From Selaginella moellendorffii (Eukaryota > Streptophyta > Lycopodiopsida > Selaginellales > Selaginellaceae), in NCBI RefSeq assembly GCF_000143415.4, contig NW_003314273.1, positions 1,132,681 through 1,196,680 of the forward strand: a DNA stretch of 64,000 bases, written 5' to 3'. The translations under genes were made by a program, and so were the position numbers. The notes under the pieces were generated by a model, which did no database searches, had not been told where the DNA came from, and saw only the letters and a list, made by a program, of their open reading frames with translations. Every line of letters starts with the position of its first letter. The first letter of the stretch is position 1. This document shows, piece after piece, positions 56,141 through 64,000 of the stretch.

Positions 56141-59100
56141 TTAGAGCATCTGCCATGATGTTGTTTGTCCCAGGCTTGTACAGAATCTCGCAATCAAACT
56201 CAACCAAAGCATTGGCCCACCGACCTTGTTTCCCCTTAAGTCAGGTTGTGACAATAAATGTTTTGTTGCCACATTATCTGTGTAAACTTTGAAGTGCCTC
56301 CCAAGGTAGTGTCGCCACTCCTTGAGCGCCTTAACCACCGCAAATAATTCCTTCTCGTAAGCAGGCCACTTTCGCTGAGCCTTGTCCAACTTCTTCAAGA
56401 AGAATGCCACTTGATGGTTGTCTTGCTTCAAAACTACGCCCAACGCAAAGTCTGAAGCATCCATTTCTACATCAAAGTCCTTACCAAAGTCGGGTAATGC
56501 TAACATGCCACATAGGTGGACAAATGCTGCCTCACATTCTGCTGTCCATACCATCTTCATTTTACCCATTTGGTCCATTAAGGGCAGAGCTACTCTTGAA
56601 TAGTGTTTGATAAACTTTCGGTAGTAGTTGCATAGCCCCAAGAATTTGATGGTCGCTTCCATTCCTGGATCGCTTGGACCTTCTCAAGGTCCACCTTGAG
56701 TCTGTCCTTGCCCACCACATGCCCGAGAAAATTTACCTCTTCTTGAGCAAAGTCACATTTGCTTTCTTTAGCATACAGCTTGTGTTCCCTTAGTTTCTCA
56801 AACATCTTTGTCAAGTGTTCAGCATGCTCCTCTAGCGTCTTGCTATAAATAAAGATGTCATCAATATAGTGATCCAGATAGGGTACAAAGATGTGCGCCA
56901 AAAATGTTGCCGCTGCATTGCATAGCCCAAAGGGCATCACCAGAAACTTGAAGCTCCCATACCTTGTTCAACAAGTTGTCTTTTCGACATCTTCCTTTGC
57001 TACCCAGATCTGGTAGTATCCTGACCTTATGTCAATCCTCGATAAGTATTTTGCCTTTCCCAACCTATTAAACAGGTCCTCAATCCTTGGCAAAGGGTAC
57101 TTGTTCTTCTTTGTATACTTGTTAAACAACCGATAGTCTATGCACATGCACATAGATCCATCTTTCCTTTGCACAAATAACACCAATGCCCCGTACGGCG
57201 ACTTGCTCAACCTAACATACCCTTTGTCCACCAACTCTTCTAGTTGGCACCTGAGCTCCTCGAGTTCCTTTTCATTCAAACGATAGAGGGGACAAACCAC
57301 CGCCTTAGCACCCTCGACCAGCTCAATCTTGTGGTCTATCGGTCATGCGGGGGGCAACCTTGCTGGTACCTCCTCTGGCATGGTATCCTAGAATTGGTCC
57401 AACACCCGTTGGATCACTAAAGATACTTCTTTCGTTCCCGTCTTTTTGTCACTCTTCACTAAGAGTAAGCACAAAAATGCTACTTTAGCTCCTTTAGTGA
57501 GTTGTCCTCTCATTGACACTAGGATTAAGCAGGAGTCTTTGGCCTTACATTGCCCTACCTTCAAATCCTGGGCGTCCACCCTAGATCATTCTCCCCGGGC
57601 ATTTGTCAGTACCACAAGGTTCCTCGTTTGTCCATACAAGGCCACTACGAACCGATTGAACCAATCCATCCCGAAGATTATGTCAAATCCTGCCATGTCC
57701 AATATGGTGAAATCCATATCTACTTTCTATTTCCCTACTTCGACTCTCGCTTGTCGAAGTATCTCATCGGTGCTTTGGCTACCTTGAACAAACTCTATCG
57801 TCCTTGGTTCGCCTACCCACTGCATCGTTAGTCCGGCTTGCTGGACTATGTCTATAGCCACAAAATTATCCGAAGCACCCGTGTTAATAAGGATCTTAGC
57901 AAAGCTACCTTCGAGCTTCCCTCAGAGGGCTAGTAGATGTCACAAATGACTCTCTACCAAAGTTGCTCGTGTAATGAGTAACTTTGAGTTAAGGACTGAA
58001 TCATGTACCTCAATTTGGATTTCACCAGACTTAATGGCTGTATTAGCTTTAGCCTTCTTCGAGTAGGGACATTCCTTCAAAAGGTGTCCCACTTCACCAC
58101 AATTGTAACATACGTTATTTCCCACACTGTTAACAGACTTGACCTTTTTATCCGTGGGTTTGTCTCTTTTTCATTGACTCCCCCACGTACTTGCTTGCTG
58201 GCCACCAAATTTGCCTTTCTGGAACCCCAAGGACTCATTCTTAGAGAAACTCTTCTTGAATTTCTCTTTACTATATGTTCCCCTTGGTTTGGCCCCTTTG
58301 CTAAACATGGACCCCAACCCTGTCGTGTTCCCCTTTTGCAGGTTATTATTGAAATGCACCTTGATAACTGCATCCAACACTTCCTTGTAGTTGGTCGGGT
58401 TCCAACGCATCACCTCGCCACGAGCCCAGGTTTGCAAGCCTGACATGAAGGCATGGAACGCATCCATATCACCCATATCCATGATAAATATCCTCTTTGC
58501 CAACCCATTCACATACTCTTGAATGATTCTGGTCTATTTCAGCCTACTCAACTCGTCCCTTAGGTGCAGGGTAGCATTCGGAGGAACATAAGTCGCGCAG
58601 ATCCTTGCCTTCATCATTTCCCAAGTGGCCATCGGTCCTTCGTTGGCCTTTGTCATTCTCCATCAAGACTTGGCATTATCTGCCAAGTTTGGTTTTGCAC
58701 ATGGGACCTTCTCCGAGCTTGGTAACCACAACGCTCGGAAGTAGTCCTCCATATCATAAAACCATTCCTTCACCACCTTATAGTCATTCACTCCCTTGAA
58801 GACCGGTGGTGTTAGAGCATGGCCATTGAAAGAGTGAGAGAGAGAGAGAGAATATTTTAGTCCTTAGAATATTCCCCATCTTCCTTGTATAAAACCCTTG
58901 CCTGACAAGGGCAGAGGCAGGGGGGCATTTTACGAAGAGCATTGAAGCATTTCTTGAGTTTGAGCGAGTGTTGGGGGAGGTGCCCCTCCTTCTCCCAATA
59001 GTGGGGGCTTTGATTTATACTTGGGAACTGCCTAAGGGATTGATTCTACTTCGGTCTATTCGACCTTGTTTGGTTCTGCCTCAATCCTTGCCGAAGGGTC

Positions 59101-59440
59101 CACACCTTCTACGCTGCCAGCATCTACAGTCTTTTGCCTTTTCTTCTGCTTCTCGTCATGCTTTAGCTTGTGCACGAGAGTCTCCAGCAGGGCATTGGTC
59201 TATGCTAATTGTCCTTCTACAATGTCCAATCAAGCTTTGGACAACCGAACCTCACCAGCAGACTCCTGTTTGGAAGATTCCTCACTAGAGTCCTCCTCAT
59301 GCAAGGATTCCTCATCCATAGCCTCTTTTTTGACCGGAGGCTCCAGCTCTGGAGGAGGTTTCGTCTCCACCTTGGTTCATTTACACCCTGCCTTTGCCAT
59401 CTCCCAGCAATCCGCCTCTATCCTTCACTAGAACTAAGGA
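56141..59440 (-). pseudogene. Family A copy 2: gag, protease, RT and RNase H, minus strand
   Basis: Reading right to left: Gag (about 59400-58380), interrupted by a 191-bp solo LTR; knuckle CYNCGEVGHLLKEC (about 58100); protease (about 57850); pre-RT and RT (57579-56590) with YIDD kept but a few residues lost just before it; RNase H (56550-56141: ETDASDFALG-like, VVKALKEWRHYLG). It shares the early gag TGA and the TAG in LKxTRIIQEY with copy 1, so those predate the copies' separation or recurred. Integrase is absent here. Confidence 0.85.
58810..59000 (+). mobile_element. 191-bp solo LTR, copy 2, with 4-bp duplication
   Basis: TGTTAGAGCATGGCCATTGA...TCTCCCAATA, inserted in family A gag. GTGG flanks it at 58806-58809 and 59001-59004. 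Deleting it with one GTGG gives exactly the order seen in copy 1 (near 13415). The TATA box CTTGTATAAAACCC is at about 58882-58895. No full-length parent is in the window. Confidence 0.85.
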
Positions 59441-59452
59441 AAAGGCTCCGAT

Positions 59453-60285
59453 ACCACAAATTTTTCCTTTCCAATTTGCCAGCTTACCTCATCTATCTGA
59501 CCAACACTGCCTTGGCTTTAGCTAACTTCCCTCGCGAAGGTTCCCACCTACTATACCATCTCCTACTTGGTTTAAGCTACTCACTGCACGAGCAACAAAG
59601 CGTTAGTGGGGCACCACTCCACATGAGCCGGGAGCACCGCAGTTGGTTTCCCTTCCGGGAGTGGGAGCTGCTCTTGAGCACTTCCTTGGGTGGCCCCTCC
59701 AGCACCACCTGAGTCCATGCTCACTCCCACCCAAGGCCCCTCGGTCCCAGTCTCAACCTCAAGTTAGTTTGGAAGCACCACTAGAGAGTTCGTTCGAGAC
59801 TGGTTCCTAGACCTCACTATCCCTACTATACTTTTGGAACACCCTGCAGCTGCCCCCCCCCCCCCCCCCCCTTGAAAGACACATGCTTTAAGCTTTCACC
59901 CCACGACCCGTATTAGTATTTGGACTCGATCTCGGACTTGACTTCGGACTCAACTTCGTACTCGGCCTTGGACTCGATCTCGAACTCGACTTCGGGCTCG
60001 ACTTCGGGCTCGACTTCGGACTCAGTTTCGGACTCGATCTTGCACTCGGTCTCGGACCCAATATCGGATCTTAGACTCGGTCTTGGACTCGGTCTTGAAC
60101 TCGGTCTCGAACTTAGTCTCGGAGTTGGTTTCGGACGCGATTTTGGACTCGGTCTCAAACTCGGTCTTTGAGTCGGTCTCGGACTCGATCTTGGACTTAG
60201 TCTCATCTGATAAACTCTTTATCATTTTGGTCATGCCTTCGGGGATCCTTTAGCCTTCGACACCTCAGGGAGTCGGTTCCTTACA
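59453..60285 (-). repeat. Family A LTR, copy 2 (shortened)
   Basis: Starts (minus strand) TGTAAGGAACCGACTCCC at 60285. It carries the 12-bp array (59915-60220) and a C run (about 59851-59871), and ends near 59453 next to the primer site GGCTCCGATACCA (plus-strand reading). About 11 bp at the LTR/primer border are missing, and it is about 250 bp shorter than copy 1. Confidence 0.85.
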
Positions 60286-61056
60286 ACTCCACCACCTATA
60301 GAAGAAGTTTGATGCCCATATCGAATGCCTCTTTTTAATCCAACAACTTGTTGACCATGTCTCCTTGGGCATCCCCCCACTTAGCGGTGTGCCTAAGTTA
60401 GCCTCCCCAACCAAGAGCCCATGACAATGGAATATAGGTTTCCCTATACCCCTCACCTCACTATGCCCTAGTATGGGGTTGGGACTTGAACCCAGCCTTG
60501 CTTTACTAGGGGTTTGGGATTTGAACCCAACCTCCATAGAATACGTCTATGGATTCGACATCCCCGCGGGGAGTCAGGCGTAATTCCCTACGCCTGGTCG
60601 ACCTAGCTAACCCATGTTAATTAGCTTACCTTCGGCATGCCTTCAAGTCCCAACATATGCCATTGCTCAACTTCACAACTTGATACTTTTAATTGAACTT
60701 TGCATAAGTACATAGAGTTCTGCCATGTAGAAATCCTCCACTATACCTTGTGTGTTCGCAAGGTTCTCCTCTAGTTCCTATGTTGCTTTGCAGTGTGGAA
60801 ATCCTTTCCACTTCACATGGACTCTCTCACCTCGTGTCCTTGTCGTTTGCTCTTGCGTGCATTGAGGATGGCCTCGACTTCATATTCCTCTTCCCCTTGG
60901 ATAACCTTAGGTAAAGGTCTCACTTGGTCCTTGCAAAGCAGATCCTCAAAGTATAGCTTGAGTAGGTTTACAAGGAACACTGTGTGCATTGTCCCCATCT
61001 CTCAAGCAAGTTGGAGGTGGTAAGCCACTTTACCGATTCATGCCTCAATCTCATAA
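60286..61056 (-). pseudogene. Family A copy 2: integrase tail, chromodomain and 3' untranslated region
   Basis: From 61056 leftwards: tail of integrase (about 60998-60960), chromodomain EEEYEVEAILNARKSKRQGH (about 60900-60850) continuing without the 85-bp insertion of copy 1 (GGATTTCCACACTGC), then the T-arm-like 3' untranslated region. It lies upstream (on the minus strand) of the LTR that precedes gag, so the copy is permuted. Confidence 0.8.
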
Positions 61057-61716
61057 AGCTCTATTTTGTTAAAGTGGGATTTATTCAGTAAAATGGGACT
61101 AGGTACAAATTTTCAAGTATTTGAAAATGACGTGAAATTATATGTTTTTTGTCTAGGGGCTAGACATATCTAGGGCATGGTGACTAGCGCGGTGACTTTG
61201 TGTCCAGACTGAGTCCATCTGGTTGTATAATAAATCTCATTGTCAAGGTGAACAAGCCGAATCTAAAGCTAAAGAAGAGCGATGGCATGCGCGCACACAC
61301 TATTTGTTTGTTCATTGAGCGTATGGTGAGCTTTCCAAGATGAACGTCATTCCTATTAGCCAGACATATAACTTAATGGTGAGAACATTTAGATATTATT
61401 CAATGTTATCTTTTTCTAACGAATCTAATTGTGAAGGTGTAGCAAGAGGCATTGCTAGTCTGGAGAAGTCATTTAACTCATTTGACCCTTAGTGTATTTT
61501 CATGAAACTAAATAACATTCATATTATTAAGGAATTTCTCTAGTACCTTTTTTTTACGACATAGAGTCTTGCATTTCTTTCAAAGGTGATTTAGTAAAAG
61601 GCCTGAGGGCACATGCCATTCTATTTCTCAGACCGGTATTAAGATATACTAGTGCAAAGGGGAAAAAGGTATTTGGTGATCAAGTAAATGGCATGAGGGC
61701 ACACGCCATTATAAGC

Positions 61717-61974
61717 CTAAGCGCTAGTGGACACCTCCTTTTTGGTACTCTCAGCGGTACTATCATCCTTCTCTGGGTCAGTTGTTTTGCTTTGGATTGT
61801 TGTCTCTGACGTTACTGGGGCGTTCTCGATAGTTGTTAATGTTGCCGTTTGTTCAGAAAAATGATCACCTGGAGTATAGTACGGGGAGTTTGGAAGACTT
61901 ATATATTCTACATCTTCACCTATCTCCTTCTCCGTCTCCTTTTCTGCCTCACTTACAGATTTTGTGCTTGCCAT
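61717..61974 (-). CDS. Small acidic protein, inverted copy
   Basis: Same 86-residue frame as 7328-7585 (MASTKSVSEAEKETEKE start, STKKEVSTSA end), also extendable to 119 residues at 62076. One replacement separates the copies (Pro for Ser). Function unknown. Confidence 0.4.
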   Translation of the reverse strand: MASTKSVSEAEKETEKEIGEDVEYISLPNSPYYTPGDHFSEQTATLTTIENAPVTSETTIQSKTTDPEKDDSTAESTKKEVSTSA

Positions 61975-62766
61975 GAGAACGCTCTTCACCCTAAAATATG
62001 GAGTTCGTTGTGTTATAAAAGGAAACCAACACACACGCTGCAAGGGAATGATGGTACATAAAGCACGTAAGCCCACAATATGGGTTTATGTGCCATTAAT
62101 ATGGGCCACACGCCATATTATTAGATTTATGCACGTGTGATTGGTAAATGCATATGTCACATCATCTTTGTTTTACCTCACACACTATATCAGGCCTAAT
62201 GAACCATATCACATGTGCGCACATGCTATATATATGGAGAAGTATTATGCAAGGATAGAAAAATTCAATGCATGATTGTGGAGAGCAATGGCATGAAGCC
62301 ACATGCTAAATAACATTTTAGAGAAAGAATTAAAATAGAAACATACAAACAGTACTGAGTGGACCAAGACTTAGAAGTGCACAATTGAATGAGGTATTTC
62401 TAATAAATATTTCACTCACCTCATATAGGAATGGCTACCACTCTCAAATGGCGTATCGCCTCATGCCATCACCTCGCAATTTGTTATAACAATCCGATGA
62501 ATTCATATTCGGCTTGTTCACCTTGAACTTTAAGTAAGATTTGCTAGAACAACTAAGAATTTATACTTGTTATTTGTATCATCTCACCTAGGAATGGCAT
62601 AAGGCCACATGCCATCACGCCTCCTCTAATTCAGATTCGGATTGTTCACCTTGAAATAAAATACATTAGAAACTTAGTAAAGGAATATTAATGAATCTCA
62701 CCTTGAACCCGGGTTATGAATGCCCTTGCTGCATCTCTTGCATGGTCTGGCAAGGTGATGGTGGCA

Positions 62767-64000
62767 CTCTACTTCCGCATCCAACCATGCACAACATTAT
62801 CCACCGATATGCTCATGCTGGGATCCCTTGGATTCAGCACCCATCTCTTTTCTAGGCAATCCTTCGTATATCCGGAACTTGGCTTGAACCACTCCACAGT
62901 TACATTGAAGGAGTTAGTTTCCGCATCCTCCTCTGCATCAGTGATGCAGCGCCCCACCCATATCATTTGTTTTTTATTACTGGGTCTGACAAGCACGACC
63001 ATTCCTTTGCAGACCTGTACTGGATTGAATGCTGAATCCGGCTTCTTGTTCCTCGGCCCACAATAGTGATCCTCAACATCGTTATCTGTCACTGCATTTC
63101 CAGAGGACATTGTTCCGCTACTATCTGGTGCTCTGGGTTCTGGCCAAAAGGACTCTTCCAATTCTTCATATACAACCGGCCCATTTTGGATAGCAGATAT
63201 AATCTTCTCCCAGTATTCGAGCAAAGGCTTGCATCTCTGAAAATAGGATTCTCCACCAAACACCAACCCCCTCTTCCAGAAGGCAATATGCTGTCTAATC
63301 CTGGCCACTATACTTTCCTGGTCTTTGAGTCCATCCGGGTGCATCGGCCGTGGGGAACCCTGAGGAATCATAGGTTCCCCAGTTATGGGATCTCTCTTGA
63401 AAAGTTCAATGCCGTCCACTGGCAGCCACACTGTGTCCCATTCTCTCATCTTGTACCTCATCACTGGAGCACCGTCACACATGCTGAAATGAAACTGAAG
63501 AGGCTTGGAGTGGCCAATCAACATTTCAGATCCGTCCCTGATGTAGCCTCTTACAAACCCCTTAAAGTCTGGAACCTCTGTCACAAGTGCAGCTTCAACA
63601 GTGCCTTTGATGCAATTTTGGAATTCATCGTAGAATTGTGGGAGGGTGAGGACATTAGATCGCCAGAGGGACTCTGCCAGGTGACTGAACATGGCATCGA
63701 TGTCTTCATGAGTGTGCCCAACCATGAGAAAGCCAAGTGTAACCGTTTCAAATATGCCTTTGGCAACAAGCATCGCCAAGTACGCGAAGCCGTACATGTT
63801 TTTGTTCTCACTGCCAGCATTGTCTGTTTGGAGCAGAAGATGGGGTGGAAGGCCACATCGGCCGCAAGAACTTCCTTGAGATTCTGCTTCGTTTGGATGA
63901 GGCTGTGCATTCACCGGGCGACCAGCCTCGTCGGAATGCCATGAGGCCTCACGTGATAACCCTACAATCTGACGGCCAACATATTCACTGGGATGGCATG
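62767..64000 (-). CDS. DUF7869-like transposase protein, inverted copy, 5' end outside the window
   Basis: Open from the window edge to TAG at 62767-62769, covering residues 587 onward of the left copy: SREASWHSDE palindrome peptide, QTDNAGSENKN, VGHTHEDIDAMF, and the tudor/BAH-like C-terminus. Here the end is DNVVHGWMRK, about six residues longer than the left copy, which carries a deletion of about 100 bp at that point. After the stop, TTCAAG|GTGAGATTC and TTTATTTCAAG flank a possible 3' intron. Differences from the left copy are few, so the duplication is recent. Confidence 0.65.

Larger units (their letters stand above)
61057..64000 (-). repeat. Right arm of the large inverted duplication
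   Basis: Inverse of 5828-8243 plus two segments missing on the left. It carries palindrome copies at about 61280-61300, 61597-61621, 61686-61710, 62094-62118, 62287-62309, 62447-62470, 62592-62615 and 63937-63961, with another starting at 63991. Confidence 0.85.

Overview
The window looks like repeat-dense nuclear DNA of a land plant or close streptophyte relative. The reasons are Ty3/Gypsy elements primed by initiator-Met-type tRNA sites (TGGTATCAGAG and variants next to TGTAAG...CTTACA or TGTAG...CTACA LTR ends), chromodomain integrases, a Tat/Athila-like element, a short run of the plant telomere-type repeat, and GT-AG intron signals. There is no prokaryotic architecture. I cannot name the species; two candidate introns of about 50 bp recall small-intron lineages such as Selaginella, but that is weak evidence.

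Layout. (1) 1-8243 is not retrotransposon. It holds a minus-strand exon open to the window edge (1-687), a long plus-strand ORF with a DUF7869-like, possibly DDE-type domain (4070-7039, one in-frame TAG), a small acidic ORF (7328-7585), and many copies of a 24-bp palindrome. Part of this block (about 5828-8243) returns in inverted orientation at 61057-64000. (2) Between the arms, about 53 kb is nested LTR retrotransposons. Family A is a chromovirus, nearly complete at 11859-19381, with a second, permuted minus-strand copy at 56141-61056. Family B is known from five LTR copies; 22987-24627 is a solo LTR with a perfect target duplication. A plus-strand Ty3 element at 21715-26418 has lost its reverse transcriptase. 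A second chromovirus lies on the minus strand (26419-31186). Family C (31205-35640) is broken by a miniature LTR element. A Tat-like element occupies the minus strand at about 36100-42800. Family D lies at 54235-55982. Miniature LTR elements (two TRIM families and a 191-bp solo-LTR family) sit inside the larger elements. (3) 49466-52980 is AT-rich and decayed.

No intact cellular housekeeping gene is visible. Most pol genes are single open frames broken by TAG/TGA codons rather than frameshifts, as expected from C-to-T decay of methylated DNA. Several LTR families share two modules: a 12-bp tandem array (GAGTCCGAGATG-like) and a roughly 100-bp block with a G homopolymer, which occurs in both orientations relative to the LTRs.

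The least explained signal is the 24-bp perfect-palindrome family. It is confined to the two flanking blocks, lies in non-coding DNA, a possible intron and in frame inside the transposase-like ORF, and is partly linked to a second conserved unit of about 45 bp.
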